NCBI RefSeq assembly: GCF_004519545.1
Contig: NZ_SDKM01000007.1
Span: 90,442 to 154,441 of the forward strand
DNA length: 64,000 nucleotides
Direction of reading: 5' to 3'
Source: Nocardioides guangzhouensis
GTDB lineage: Bacteria > Actinomycetota > Actinomycetes > Propionibacteriales > Nocardioidaceae
In this document: positions 46,128 to 55,269 of the stretch, in pieces
Numbering within the stretch: the first letter of the stretch is position 1
Layout of the letters: every line of letters begins with the position of its first letter
Position numbers and translations under genes: made by a program
Notes under the pieces: model-generated
Told to the model about the DNA's origin: nothing
Databases searched by the model: none
What the model saw: the letters and a program-made list of their open reading frames with translations, nothing else

Positions 46128-46891
46128 TCGAGGCCGGACGCGTCGAGCGCCTCCCGCAGCCGGGCCAGCGCGAACGGCCCCACCCCGTGCAGCGCCGCCA
46201 CCGAGGTCTCGGTGTGTCCGCGCAGCGACTCCAGCGACGTGATCCCGGCGGCGGTGAGCGCCCGCGACGCCGGAGCGCCGACCCGGGGGAGCGGCGTACC
46301 GCTGCGGGTGCCCGCGACCGCCTCGCCGCCGAGCACCGCGGCGCCGCGCGCGGACAGCAGGTAGCCGATGTCGAGCGACTGGGTGAGCCCCTTCTCCTTC
46401 AGCTTGCGCACGTCGCGCTTGAACTCCGCGGTCTCCCGACCCAGCCCGGCGGCCAGCTCCGGAGCACGGCGCCCGGGGTTGTCGCCGATGACCGCCAGCG
46501 TCTCCCGCGTCCACGGCCCGTACGGCGCGGCCGCGTCGAGGCGGTCCAGCCACGCCCGCAGCCGGGCCAGCTCCTCGTCGTCGGGCACCGCGTCGCGCAG
46601 CGCCTCGCGCGGGTCGGCGCCCGCGAACCGCAGCCCGACCCGCCAGACCGGGGTGTCCGGTCGGTGCGCCAGCGCGTCGACCAGGGCGTCCCGGGAGGCT
46701 GCCCCGGCCCGGCGCGCATCGTCCTCGGTGAGGCCGTCGAGGTCGACCTGGTCCACACCGGTGACCTCGACCAGACCGACGCCCGTGCGCATCCGCGTGC
46801 CCACCCGCACGCGGGGTCGATCCCACCGCCTGAAGGCGAGATCCACGTCCCCGCGGCGGATCGCGGCCAGCTCCGCGGGACGGATCATCAT
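46112..46891 (-). CDS. ASCH/PUA-like and helix-hairpin-helix domain protein
   Basis: 259 residues. The N-terminus (MMIRPAELAAIRRGDVDLAF...RMRTGVGLVEVTGV) resembles an ASCH/PUA RNA-binding fold. The middle is helical (APELAAGLGRETAEFKRDVRKLKEKGLTQSLDIG, a winged-helix-like stretch). The C-terminus has a helix-hairpin-helix element (LPRVGAPASRALTAAGITSL...LHGVGPFALARLREAL). Nucleic-acid binding is therefore likely, but no catalytic site is seen. The 3' end overlaps the methyltransferase gene by 16 bp in convergent orientation. Divergent from topA. Confidence 0.7.
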   Translation of the reverse strand: MMIRPAELAAIRRGDVDLAFRRWDRPRVRVGTRMRTGVGLVEVTGVDQVDLDGLTEDDARRAGAASRDALVDALAHRPDTPVWRVGLRFAGADPREALRDAVPDDEELARLRAWLDRLDAAAPYGPWTRETLAVIGDNPGRRAPELAAGLGRETAEFKRDVRKLKEKGLTQSLDIGYLLSARGAAVLGGEAVAGTRSGTPLPRVGAPASRALTAAGITSLESLRGHTETSVAALHGVGPFALARLREALDASGLDYAPA

Positions 46892-47030
46892 GGGCCCCAG
46901 TGGACCACACCGTGGGGTCTGCGCCGGGCCCGGAAAGGCTTCCCCGGCAGGGATCGTTGCCGGGACGCGCTACCGTAAGCCGCCGTAACCACCCGCTGGG
47001 ACGGGTGAGAGCAGGGGAGCAGGAGTTTCA

Positions 47031-49721
47031 GTGGCACACAAGCTGGTCATCGTCGAGTCGCCCGCCAAGGCCCGCACCATCGCGGGGTACCTCGGCCAGG
47101 GCTATGTCGTCGAGTCCTCGATCGGCCACATCCGCGACCTGCCCAACAACGCGGCCGACACCCCGGCGAAGATCAAGGACAAGCCGTGGGGCCGGCTCGC
47201 GGTCGACGTCGAGAACGAGTTCACCCCCTACTACGTGGTGCCGCGCGACAAGCGTGACCACATCAAGAAGCTCAAGGGGCACCTCAAGGAAGCCGACGAG
47301 CTCTTCCTCGCCACTGATGAGGACCGCGAGGGGGAGGCGATCGCCTGGCACCTGCTCGACGAGCTGAAGCCGTCGGTCCCGGTGCGCCGCATGGTCTTCC
47401 ACGAGATCACCAAGCCCGCGATCACCGCCGCGGTCGAGAACCCGCGCGAGCTCGACATGGACCTGGTCGAGGCGCAGGAGGCGCGCCGGATCCTCGACCG
47501 CCTCTACGGCTACGAGGTCAGCCCGGTCCTGTGGCGCAAGGTGATGAGCGGCCTGTCCGCCGGCCGCGTCCAGTCGGTCGCCACCCGCCTGGTGGTGGAC
47601 CGGGAGCGCGAGCGGATGCGGTTCGTGGCCGCGTCCTACTGGGACCTCGAGGGCACCTTCGACGCCGGCTCCGGCCACGACCAGCGGATGTTCCCGGCCC
47701 GGCTGCACTCCGTCGACGGCGCCCGCGTCGCCCGCGGCTCCGACTTCGGCCAGGACGGCGCGCTCAAGAAGACCGGGGGCATCGTCCACCTGGACCGCCG
47801 GCGGGCCGAGGAGCTCGTCGCCGGCCTCCGCGACACGACGTACGACGTCCGGTCGGTGGAGTCGAAGCCCTACAAGCGGTCGCCGTACGCCCCGTTCCGG
47901 ACCACCACCCTCCAGCAGGAGGCCAGCCGCAAGCTCGGCATGAGCGCGTCGGTGACCATGTCGGTCGCGCAGCGCCTCTACGAGAACGGCTTCATCACGT
48001 ACATGCGTACCGACTCGACCACGCTCTCCGGCGCGGCGATCGGCGCGGCGCGCGACCAGGTGCGCGAGCTGTACGGCGCGGAGTACCTCCCCGACAGCCC
48101 GCGGACCTACACCTCCAAGGTGAAGAACGCCCAGGAGGCGCACGAGGCGATCCGGCCGGCCGGCGACAACTTCCGGACCCCGGCGCAGACCGGGCTGACC
48201 GGCGAGCAGTTCCGTCTCTACGAGCTGATCTGGATGCGCACCGTGGCCTCCCAGATGAAGGACGCCCTGGGCCAGTCGGTCTCGATCCGGTTCGGCGGGG
48301 CCGCGGCCGCCGGGGAGGATGTCGTGTTCGCCGCGTCCGGCCGGGTGATCACCTTCCACGGCTTCCTCAAGGCCTACGTCGAGGGCACCGACGACTCCGC
48401 CGCCGCGCGTGACGACCAGGAGACCCGGCTGCCGAACCTCTCCGAGGGCGACCGCGTGACCGCCGCCTCGCTCGCGGCCGACGGGCACGAGACCAAGCCG
48501 CCCGCCCGGTTCACGGAGGCGACGCTGATCAAGGAGCTCGAGGACCGCGAGATCGGCCGCCCGTCGACGTACGCCTCCATCATCGGCACCATCCTCAACC
48601 GCGGCTACGTCTACAAGAAGGGCACCGCGCTGGTGCCGGCCTGGCTGGCGTTCTCGGTGGTCCGGCTGCTCGAGGACCACTTCACCCGGCTGATCTCCTA
48701 CGAGTTCACCGCGGGCATGGAGGACGTGCTCGACGACATCGCGGGCGGCCGCCGCGACCGCAACACCGAGCTCGCGGAGTTCTACTACGGCTCCGACACG
48801 GTCGAGGGCCTGCACCCGCTGGTCAACGGGCTCGGGGAGATCGACGCCAAGGAGCTCGCGACGTTCCCGATCGGCGGGGACGACTCCGGGATCGCGCTGC
48901 GGGTCGGCAAGTACGGCCCGTACCTCGAAGGCCCCGGCGACGACGGCGCGCCGGCCGGCAAGCGCGCCAACGTGCCCGACGACCTGCCGCCCGACGAGCT
49001 CACCCTGGCCAAGGCGAAGGAGCTGCTCGCGAACCCGGCTGGCGAGGAGATCGAGCTCGGCGTGCATCCCGACACCGGGCTGCGGGTGGTCGCGAAGAAC
49101 GGCCGGTTCGGCCCGTTCGTCACGGAGCAGCTGCCCGAGGACGCGCCGAAGTCGGCGAAGCCCCGCACCGGCTCGCTGTTCAAGTCGATGTCGCTGGACA
49201 CGGTCACCCTCGACGACGCCGTGAAGCTGCTGTCGCTGCCGCGCGTGGTCGGTGTCGACGAGGACGGCCAGGAGATCACGGCCCAGAACGGCCGCTACGG
49301 TCCGTACCTCAAAAAGGGCACCGACTCCCGCTCCATCGACGCCGAGGAGCGGCTGCTGACGATCACGCTGGAGGAGGCGCAGCGGATCTACGCGCAGCCG
49401 AAGCAGCGGGGCCGGGCGGCCGGGGCGGCGCCGCTCAAGGAGCTGGGCAACGACCCGGTCTCCGGGCAGCCGGTCGTGGTCAAGGCGGGCCGGTTCGGCG
49501 AGTACGTCACCGACGGCGAGTACAACGCGACCCTGCGCAAGGACGACTCCGTCGAGGACATCACCCTCGAGCGGGCCGCCGAGCTGCTCGCCGAGCGGCG
49601 CGCCAAGGGCCCGGCCAAGAAGGCGTCGAAGCGTGGCGCGAAGAAGGCGACCGCCAAGAAGACGACCAAGAAGTCGGCCGCCAGGAAGACCACGAAGAAG
49701 GCGGCGGCCAAGAAGTCCTGA
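47031..49721 (+). CDS. topA: DNA topoisomerase I
   Basis: 896 residues, a type IA topoisomerase that relaxes negative supercoils. The Toprim domain has VIVESPAKARTIAGYL and TDEDREGEAIAWHL, and catalytic Tyr324 lies in FITYMRTDST. The C-terminal repeats lack zinc cysteines, as in other actinobacteria, and use GRFGPFVTE / GRYGPYLK-type modules. The last ~35 residues are almost only Lys, Ala and Thr, a basic tail known to boost processivity in mycobacterial TopA. The start is the GTG at 47031 with GGAG upstream. Confidence 0.97.
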   Translation: MAHKLVIVESPAKARTIAGYLGQGYVVESSIGHIRDLPNNAADTPAKIKDKPWGRLAVDVENEFTPYYVVPRDKRDHIKKLKGHLKEADELFLATDEDREGEAIAWHLLDELKPSVPVRRMVFHEITKPAITAAVENPRELDMDLVEAQEARRILDRLYGYEVSPVLWRKVMSGLSAGRVQSVATRLVVDRERERMRFVAASYWDLEGTFDAGSGHDQRMFPARLHSVDGARVARGSDFGQDGALKKTGGIVHLDRRRAEELVAGLRDTTYDVRSVESKPYKRSPYAPFRTTTLQQEASRKLGMSASVTMSVAQRLYENGFITYMRTDSTTLSGAAIGAARDQVRELYGAEYLPDSPRTYTSKVKNAQEAHEAIRPAGDNFRTPAQTGLTGEQFRLYELIWMRTVASQMKDALGQSVSIRFGGAAAAGEDVVFAASGRVITFHGFLKAYVEGTDDSAAARDDQETRLPNLSEGDRVTAASLAADGHETKPPARFTEATLIKELEDREIGRPSTYASIIGTILNRGYVYKKGTALVPAWLAFSVVRLLEDHFTRLISYEFTAGMEDVLDDIAGGRRDRNTELAEFYYGSDTVEGLHPLVNGLGEIDAKELATFPIGGDDSGIALRVGKYGPYLEGPGDDGAPAGKRANVPDDLPPDELTLAKAKELLANPAGEEIELGVHPDTGLRVVAKNGRFGPFVTEQLPEDAPKSAKPRTGSLFKSMSLDTVTLDDAVKLLSLPRVVGVDEDGQEITAQNGRYGPYLKKGTDSRSIDAEERLLTITLEEAQRIYAQPKQRGRAAGAAPLKELGNDPVSGQPVVVKAGRFGEYVTDGEYNATLRKDDSVEDITLERAAELLAERRAKGPAKKASKRGAKKATAKKTTKKSAARKTTKKAAAKKS

Positions 49722-49819
49722 CCCGTCGGTCGGGTTCGGGGGAACCGCTCCGGAGCACCGGTCCAGATCACCGGATCCTGCCGTGGTTGCCCGGTCGTCG
49801 CGTGCGGCACGGTGGGGTC

Positions 49820-50230
49820 ATGAGCGACCGGCCGCGGCTGCCCGCCCTCGCGCGCTGGTCCGCGGCCGCCGTGGTGGTGCCGCTGACCGTGGTGCTCACC
49901 TTCGCCAGCGTCTTCGAGTTCGGTTCGCACTGCCCGAGCGGCGGCGGTGCCGCTGCCGACCCGGCCACGCCGCAACGTGAGCTCTGCGCCCAGGCCACCG
50001 GCGCCACCAACCCCGGGGACGTGCTGATCACCGTGGTCTCGCTGCTCGTCGGGTCGTTCCTCGTGGCCCTGCTGCTGCGCTCGCGGCGCTGGCTCGGCCT
50101 GCTGCTCGTGGGCGCCCTGTGCGTGGCCACGCCGGTGGCCGCGCTCGTCGTGATGCTGGCGGCACCCACGGAGTGCGCGGCGGCCCAGCAGCGCGTCGGC
50201 GGCGACTGCGCGTCCAGCGGGCAGGAGTGA
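49820..50230 (+). CDS. Small membrane protein of unknown function
   Basis: 136 residues from the ATG at 49820. Three hydrophobic segments: about 13-34 (WSAAAVVVPLTVVLTFASVF), 66-86 and 91-116 (LGLLLVGALCVATPVAALVV). A cysteine-bearing loop (SHCPSGGG...RELCAQ) lies between the first two, and two cysteines lie near the C-terminus, probably outside the membrane. No family recognised. It stands between topA and tmk. Confidence 0.55.
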   Translation: MSDRPRLPALARWSAAAVVVPLTVVLTFASVFEFGSHCPSGGGAAADPATPQRELCAQATGATNPGDVLITVVSLLVGSFLVALLLRSRRWLGLLLVGALCVATPVAALVVMLAAPTECAAAQQRVGGDCASSGQE

Positions 50231-50268
50231 GCGGGCGGTTGCCGACACCCGACGTGGGTGACGCACCT

Positions 50269-50282
50269 TAGGGTGTACGCCG
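50269..50282 (+). promoter_or_regulatory. Putative -10 box for a leaderless tmk transcript
   Basis: TAGGGT at 50269-50274 has the TAnnnT pattern of actinobacterial -10 boxes, and position +1 would fall on the GTG at 50282. This supports that GTG as start and a leaderless mRNA. The -35 region is weak. Confidence 0.35.
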
Positions 50283-50983
50283 TGACCCCGCCCCTCGACG
50301 TACCTCCCGGCCCGCACGACCACGCGTGGCCCGGCCGCTGGTCCGACGACGGGGTCTTCGTCTGCTTCGAGGGCGGCGAGGGTGCCGGCAAGTCGACCCA
50401 GTCCCGGCTGCTCCGGGAGTGGCTGGAGGCCGAGGGCTACACCGTGCTGCTCACCTTCGAGCCGGGCGACACCGAGGTCGGCCGCAAGGTCCGGCAGATC
50501 GTGCTCGACCCGGCCACCGGCGACCTCGCGCACCGCACCGAGGCCCTGCTCTACGCCGCCGACAAGGCCGAGCACGTCGAGACCGTGGTGCGTCCGGCGC
50601 TGGACCGCCGGGAGGTCGTGGTGACCGACCGCTACGTCGACTCCGCGCTGGCCTACCAGGGCGCCGGCCGCGACCTCGCCTTCGACGACGTCGTGTGGGT
50701 CAACCGGTGGGCCACCGCCGACCTGCGCCCGCACCTGACCGTGGTGCTGGACCTCGAGCCCGAGCATGGGCTGGGCCGCTTCGACGAGCGCGACCGGATC
50801 GAGGGGGAGTCGGTGGAGTTCCACCAGCGGGTGCGCGCGAAGTTCCTCGAGATGGCCGGCGCCGATCCCGACCACTACCTCGTGCTCGACGCCCGCGCCC
50901 CGGTGGCGGAGATCGCCGACGCCGTCCGGGCGCGGGTCGCCCCGCTGCTGGAGCGAGCCGCACGGCGAGAGGTGCACGCATGA
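50282..50983 (+). CDS. tmk: dTMP kinase (thymidylate kinase)
   Basis: 233 residues from GTG 50282; a GTG at 50258 is also open but lies upstream of a likely -10 box. It phosphorylates dTMP to dTDP. The P-loop is FEGGEGAGKSTQS, the substrate motif is TDRYVDSALAYQG, and the lid region is RFDERDRIEGESVEFHQ. An N-terminal extension of about 25 residues (PPLDVPPGPHDHAWPGRW) precedes the core. The stop overlaps holB (ATGA), the usual pairing of dTTP supply with polymerase III. Confidence 0.94.
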   Translation: MTPPLDVPPGPHDHAWPGRWSDDGVFVCFEGGEGAGKSTQSRLLREWLEAEGYTVLLTFEPGDTEVGRKVRQIVLDPATGDLAHRTEALLYAADKAEHVETVVRPALDRREVVVTDRYVDSALAYQGAGRDLAFDDVVWVNRWATADLRPHLTVVLDLEPEHGLGRFDERDRIEGESVEFHQRVRAKFLEMAGADPDHYLVLDARAPVAEIADAVRARVAPLLERAARREVHA

Positions 50984-52146
50984 CCGCGGCGACGAGCAGC
51001 GTGTGGGGCGGCCTGGTCGGCCAGAAGCCGGTCGTGCAGGCGCTCTCGGCCGCGGTCGGTGGCCACGGCATGAGCCACGCCTGGCTGTTCACCGGGCCGC
51101 CCGGCTCGGGGCGCTCCAATGCTGCGGTCGCGTTCGCGGCCGCCCTGCAGTGCGAGGTGGGCACCGGCTGCGGCGTCTGCCACGCCTGCCACACCGTGCT
51201 GGCCGGATCCCACGCCGACGTCTCCCTGGTCCGCACCGAGAAGCTCTCCATCGGCGTCGACGAGGTCCGGGCCCTGGTCCGCAGCGCCGCGCTGGCGCCG
51301 GTCGGCCGCAAGTGGCAGATCCTCATCGTCGAGGACGCCGACCGGCTCACCGACCAGGCCTGCAACGCACTGCTCAAGGCGATCGAGGAGCCCACCGACC
51401 GCACCGTCTGGATCCTCTGCGCGCCCACCGTCGAGGACGTGCTCCAGACCATCCGTTCCCGCTGCCGGCTGGTCACGCTCAGCACGCCCACCGCGGCCGA
51501 GGTGGCGGACTTCCTGGTCCGCTCCGACGGCGTGGCCGAGCCGCTGGCCTGGCTGGCCGCCCGTGCCAGCCAGGGCCACATCGGCCGGGCCCGGGCCCTG
51601 GCCCGGGACGAGGCCACCCTGCGCCGGAGGCGCGACGTGGTGGCGATCCCGGTCGGCCTGACCTCGCTGGGGGCGTGCATGACCGCGGCCGCCAACCTGC
51701 ACGACGGCGCCAAGGAGGAGGCCGAGCAGATCACCGGCGAGCTCGACGCCGCAGAGAAGGCCGACCTCGACGCGTCGTACGGCGTGGTGGAGCGGGGCCG
51801 TCGCCCGCGCGAGTACGCCCCCGCCCTGGCCGCCCTCGAGCGCGGCCAGAAGATCCGCGCCAAGCGGCGGGTGCTCGACGTGGTCGACCGCGGGCTGATG
51901 GACCTGGTCTCGGTCTACCGGGACGCGATCGCGCTCGGGACCGGCGCCGGCACCGGCCTGGTCAACGAGGAGCTGCGGCGCGACCTCGAGCGCTTGGTCA
52001 AGGTGACCACACCGGAGGAGAACCTCCGCCGGATCGAGGCGGTCTTCACCGCCCGCGAGCAGATGCTGGAGTTCAACGTCCCGGCGCCTTTGGCACTGGA
52101 AGCCATGATGGTGACCCTGCGTCTGCCCGAGGGGAGTCGTCCGTGA
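50980..52146 (+). CDS. holB: DNA polymerase III subunit delta'
   Basis: 388 residues, a subunit of the clamp loader. The N-terminal AAA+ domain has FTGPPGSGRSNAA, where the Walker A Lys is Arg45, consistent with delta' being an inactive ATPase. A zinc module CGVCHAC (Cys64, 67, 70, plus Cys58) follows. ILIVEDADRLTDQACNALLK is the Walker B/sensor region, and IRSRCR is the SRC motif that supplies the arginine finger. Overlaps tmk and the next gene on both sides. Confidence 0.93.
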   Translation: MTAATSSVWGGLVGQKPVVQALSAAVGGHGMSHAWLFTGPPGSGRSNAAVAFAAALQCEVGTGCGVCHACHTVLAGSHADVSLVRTEKLSIGVDEVRALVRSAALAPVGRKWQILIVEDADRLTDQACNALLKAIEEPTDRTVWILCAPTVEDVLQTIRSRCRLVTLSTPTAAEVADFLVRSDGVAEPLAWLAARASQGHIGRARALARDEATLRRRRDVVAIPVGLTSLGACMTAAANLHDGAKEEAEQITGELDAAEKADLDASYGVVERGRRPREYAPALAALERGQKIRAKRRVLDVVDRGLMDLVSVYRDAIALGTGAGTGLVNEELRRDLERLVKVTTPEENLRRIEAVFTAREQMLEFNVPAPLALEAMMVTLRLPEGSRP

Positions 52147-53717
52147 CGCGTCCGACCAACCCGGTCGCCCTGCTCGTCGCCGCCCTGATGACGCTGCTGC
52201 TCGCCCTCACCGGCTGCTCCTTCCTGGGCGACGACTCGGCCGCGCTCGGCCCCGCTGCCACGCCCAGCGCCGGGGCGCCGACCTCGGAGGCGCCCACCGG
52301 TGATGCCCGGAAGGCGCCGGACCCGGCCCTCCAGAGCTTCTACGACCAGAAGATCTCCTGGAAGCCGTGCGACGACGGCAACCAGTGCGGCTCGCTCGAG
52401 GTGCCGCTCGACTACGCCGACCCCGGTGGCAAGACCATCGAGCTGACCCTGCTGAAGAACCCGGCCGAGGGCAAGCGGGCCGGCAACCTGGTGGTGAACC
52501 CGGGCGGCCCGGGCGCGCCGGGCACCGACTACGCCAGGAACGCCGGCTTCGCGTTCGGCGCTCCGCTGCGCGACGCCTTCGACGTGATCGGGTTCGACCC
52601 GCGCGGCACCGGCGGCAGCGACCCGGTCGACTGCCTGAGCGACCGTGACCTCGACGGCTACCTCGCGGTCGACCCCGACCCCGACACCCCGGCCGAGGCC
52701 TCCGACCTCCAGGGCTGGATCGACGCGATCGGCCAGGGCTGCACCGACAAGTCGGGGGCGCTCGCCGCGCACATCTCGACCGCCGAGGCGGCCCGCGACA
52801 TGGACGTGCTGCGCGCGGCTCTGGGCGACGAGACGCTGACCTACCTCGGGGCGTCGTACGGCACGAAGCTCGGGGCGACGTACGCCGAGCTGTTCCCGAA
52901 GCGTGCCGGCCGCCTGGTCCTCGACGGCGCCGTGGACCCCTCGCTGTCGAGCCGCGAGTCGAGCCTCGGCCAGGCCCGCGGGTTCCAGCGGGCGCTCGAC
53001 GCGTACGTCGACGACTGCCTCGAGGGCTCCGACTGCTTCCTCGGCCACACCCGGCAGGAGGGGCTGGACCGGATCTCCGGCTTCCTCGACGACGTCGACC
53101 GCCAGCCGATCAAGGTCGGCTCGCGCGAGCTGACCGTCGGCAACGCGTTCTACGGGATCGTCACCCCGCTCTACAACCAGGACTACTGGGACTCCTACCT
53201 CACCCCGGCGCTGAAGCAGGGCTTCGAGGGCAACGGCACCATGCTGCTGGCGCTGTCCGACGTCTACGCCTCGCGCGGCGGCGACGGGTCCTACGAGAAC
53301 AACTCCTCCGAGGCGTTCTACGCGATCAGCTGCCTCGACGACTCCACCTCGGTCCCGCTGTCGAAGGTGCCGGCCCAGTTCCCGGCGTTCGAGAAGGCCT
53401 CGCCGACGTTCGGCAAGGTCTTCGCCTGGGGCCTGGCCGGCTGCGCCGGCTCCGAGGCGCCCGAGTCGACGGGCGTCGGCCCCATCGACGCCGCCGGCGC
53501 CCCGCCGATCCTCGTCGTCGGCACCACCCGCGACCCCGCCACGCCGTACGAATGGGCCCAGGCGCTCGCCGCCCAGCTGAAGTCCGGCGTCCTCGTCACC
53601 CGCGACGGCGACGGCCACACCGGCTACAACATGGGCAACCAGTGCGTCGACGACACCATCGAGACCTTCCTGATCGACGGCACCGCCCCCGCCGGCGACA
53701 AGGACTGCGGGTCCTGA
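52143..53717 (+). CDS. Secreted alpha/beta-hydrolase lipoprotein, tripeptidyl-aminopeptidase-like
   Basis: 524 residues with a lipoprotein signal (Cys25 in ALTGC) and a Ser/Thr/Pro linker. The hydrolase core shows NPGGPGAPG (oxyanion region) and nucleophile Ser238 (GASYGTK). Asp in TRDPATPYEW and His in DGDGHTGY complete the triad. The C-terminal part is a TAP-like domain. Related actinobacterial enzymes (SlpD/E, tripeptidyl aminopeptidase, Hip1-type) cleave peptides outside the cell. The GTG start overlaps holB (GTGA), an odd but common pairing in this phylum. Confidence 0.88.
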   Translation: MTRPTNPVALLVAALMTLLLALTGCSFLGDDSAALGPAATPSAGAPTSEAPTGDARKAPDPALQSFYDQKISWKPCDDGNQCGSLEVPLDYADPGGKTIELTLLKNPAEGKRAGNLVVNPGGPGAPGTDYARNAGFAFGAPLRDAFDVIGFDPRGTGGSDPVDCLSDRDLDGYLAVDPDPDTPAEASDLQGWIDAIGQGCTDKSGALAAHISTAEAARDMDVLRAALGDETLTYLGASYGTKLGATYAELFPKRAGRLVLDGAVDPSLSSRESSLGQARGFQRALDAYVDDCLEGSDCFLGHTRQEGLDRISGFLDDVDRQPIKVGSRELTVGNAFYGIVTPLYNQDYWDSYLTPALKQGFEGNGTMLLALSDVYASRGGDGSYENNSSEAFYAISCLDDSTSVPLSKVPAQFPAFEKASPTFGKVFAWGLAGCAGSEAPESTGVGPIDAAGAPPILVVGTTRDPATPYEWAQALAAQLKSGVLVTRDGDGHTGYNMGNQCVDDTIETFLIDGTAPAGDKDCGS

Positions 53718-53743
53718 TTTCCGGCCCGCCCGACCGGGGCCCT

Positions 53744-53749
53744 ACACTC
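53744..53749 (+). promoter_or_regulatory. Putative -10 box of tRNA-Thr
   Basis: TACACT lies about 24 bases before the tRNA 5' end, after a GC-rich spacer. The match to TANNNT is good; the -35 region is weak. Confidence 0.4.
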
Positions 53750-53772
53750 TTCCCTCGTGCCCACGGGCACGC

Positions 53773-53848
53773 GCCGCCTTAGCTCAGTCGGTAGAGCGAT
53801 TCACTCGTAATGAATAGGTCGTCGGTTCGATTCCGACAGGCGGCTCCA
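53773..53848 (+). tRNA. tRNA-Thr (anticodon CGT)
   Basis: 76 bases including an encoded CCA end. The acceptor stem GCCGCCT pairs with AGGCGGC. The D arm is GCTC-AGTCGGTA-GAGC, the anticodon stem is ATTCA/TGAAT around the loop CTCGTAA (anticodon CGT, reads ACG), and the T arm is GTCGG-TTCGATT-CCGAC. Its 3' end abuts an integrase gene and is the likely attachment site of the integrated element. Confidence 0.97.
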
Positions 53849-53862
53849 CCCATTTCCGCAGG

Positions 53863-55002
53863 TCAGAGGCCAGATGCCTCGTCCGCGTTCTTGTCATTCT
53901 CGCCCTTCACCGGCGTCGGTGCCCCCGTGGTGCCCCCGAGCTTCTCGGCCGCCGCCCACAGGTTGTGGTCGATCAGGTGCCCGTAGAGATCCATGGTCAT
54001 CGCCGCCGAGGCGTGCCCCAGGATCCGCTGCACCACCTTCGGGTCCGCGCCGGCGCCCAGCCAGAGCGAGGCGCACGTGTGCCGCAGGTCGTGCACTCGG
54101 AACGTCGGCCGTCCGATCGCCTGGCACGCGGCTGTCCACCCGACCGCGCGCTTCCAGTTTGCCTCGCCGAGCGGACCGCCCCGCGGAGCGCCGAACAGCC
54201 AGTCGCTGCCCTGCTTGTCATGGGTCCAGGCGTCGACCAGCGGGACGAGCTCCGCGACCAAAGGGACGGTTCGTGACCGCTTGCCCTTCAGGGTGTCGAC
54301 GAACAGCTCGCCACCCTTGCTGCTCGCGAGCACCGACCGTTGCAGCCGGAAGCCCGGCCCGGGCACGGCGATCCGGTCGCCGACCTGGAGGCCCGCCAGC
54401 TCACCCCAGCGCAGCCCGGCCAGCCCGAGCACCCGAACGACGTCGGCGTAGACGCCGCGACAAGCCGTGGACAGCGCGTCGAGCTCGTCTCGTGTGAGGA
54501 ACTGCCCCTCACGGCGCACATGGCCAGCCGTCGGAGCCCGCACGGACGCGGCCGCGTTTTGGCTGACCCGTCCATCCGCCACGGCATAGGCCAGGATCGA
54601 ACGGAGCGTCGCGAGGTAGCGGCTGGCGGTCGAGGGGGAGATGCCGCCGGAGACCAGCCCGCCAACCCAGTTCGCGATCTCGGCCGGCGTGATCGAGGCG
54701 ACCGGAGCGTCTCCGAAGCGGGCCTCGATGCGGCTTCCCCACGCCGCCCGGTCGGCCTCCCGGGTCTTCCGTTTCACCGAGTGGCGAGAGGCGAACCAGT
54801 CGTCAGCCACTGTCCGCAGTGGCACCCGGCCGCGCCGCGGGTCGATCCACTCCCCGAGCCGCAATCGGCGGGTCTGCTCCTGCTCCCAGATCAGCGCGTC
54901 GTTCTTGCGGTCGAACACCTGGGTCGCGACCTCACGGCCGTGGTGCTTCACCCGAGCCCGGTAGCGCACCCGACCGGCCTTGACATACCGCTGGACGCTC
55001 AC
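53863..55002 (-). CDS. int: Tyrosine recombinase (integrase)
   Basis: 379 residues. An N-terminal arm-binding domain (RYVKAGRVRYRARVKHHGRE), a SAM-like core-binding domain, and a catalytic domain with Arg198 (GLRWGEL), His304/Arg307 (HDLRHT), His330 (LGHA) and nucleophile Tyr340 (MDLYGH) are all visible, so the enzyme looks intact. Its 3' end lies 14 bp from the tRNA-Thr, the usual place for an integrase recombining in a tRNA 3' end. The GTG start overlaps the excisionase stop (GTGA). Confidence 0.93.
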   Translation of the reverse strand: MSVQRYVKAGRVRYRARVKHHGREVATQVFDRKNDALIWEQEQTRRLRLGEWIDPRRGRVPLRTVADDWFASRHSVKRKTREADRAAWGSRIEARFGDAPVASITPAEIANWVGGLVSGGISPSTASRYLATLRSILAYAVADGRVSQNAAASVRAPTAGHVRREGQFLTRDELDALSTACRGVYADVVRVLGLAGLRWGELAGLQVGDRIAVPGPGFRLQRSVLASSKGGELFVDTLKGKRSRTVPLVAELVPLVDAWTHDKQGSDWLFGAPRGGPLGEANWKRAVGWTAACQAIGRPTFRVHDLRHTCASLWLGAGADPKVVQRILGHASAAMTMDLYGHLIDHNLWAAAEKLGGTTGAPTPVKGENDKNADEASGL

Positions 55003-55184
55003 CTCAGCGATCTCTCACGCTGGTCCTCCGCCCAGGCCCGGACGTCGGCGGCGTCCCACACCAGCCGGCGGCCCACCTTCATCGCCGGCGCGAAGCGGCC
55101 CTCCTGCCGCAGCCAGCGGATCGTCGGCACCGGCACTCGCAGGTACCGGGCTACCTCCTGCAGGTTCATCAGCTCGTTCGTCAT
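54999..55184 (-). CDS. xis: Excisionase-like helix-turn-helix protein
   Basis: 61 residues from the ATG at 55184, with GGAGAAG upstream. A single MerR-type winged helix-turn-helix of the HTH_17/excisionase family: LQEVARYLRVPVPTIRWLRQ followed by RRLVWDAADVRAWAED. The size, and the overlap with the integrase gene, fit the recombination directionality factor of AICE elements. Confidence 0.85.
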   Translation of the reverse strand: MTNELMNLQEVARYLRVPVPTIRWLRQEGRFAPAMKVGRRLVWDAADVRAWAEDQRERSLR

Positions 55185-55269
55185 CGCTTCTCCTTCCGTC
55201 GTGCCTTCCGCCGTTGTCACCGGGCCCGCGGCCTCCCGCCACCCGAGGGTCCGGTCGCCTGCCTGCCCG

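Noticed and set aside
47028..49067. 679-codon open frame antisense to topA
   Set aside because: Shadow of a highly conserved gene; no recognisable domain.
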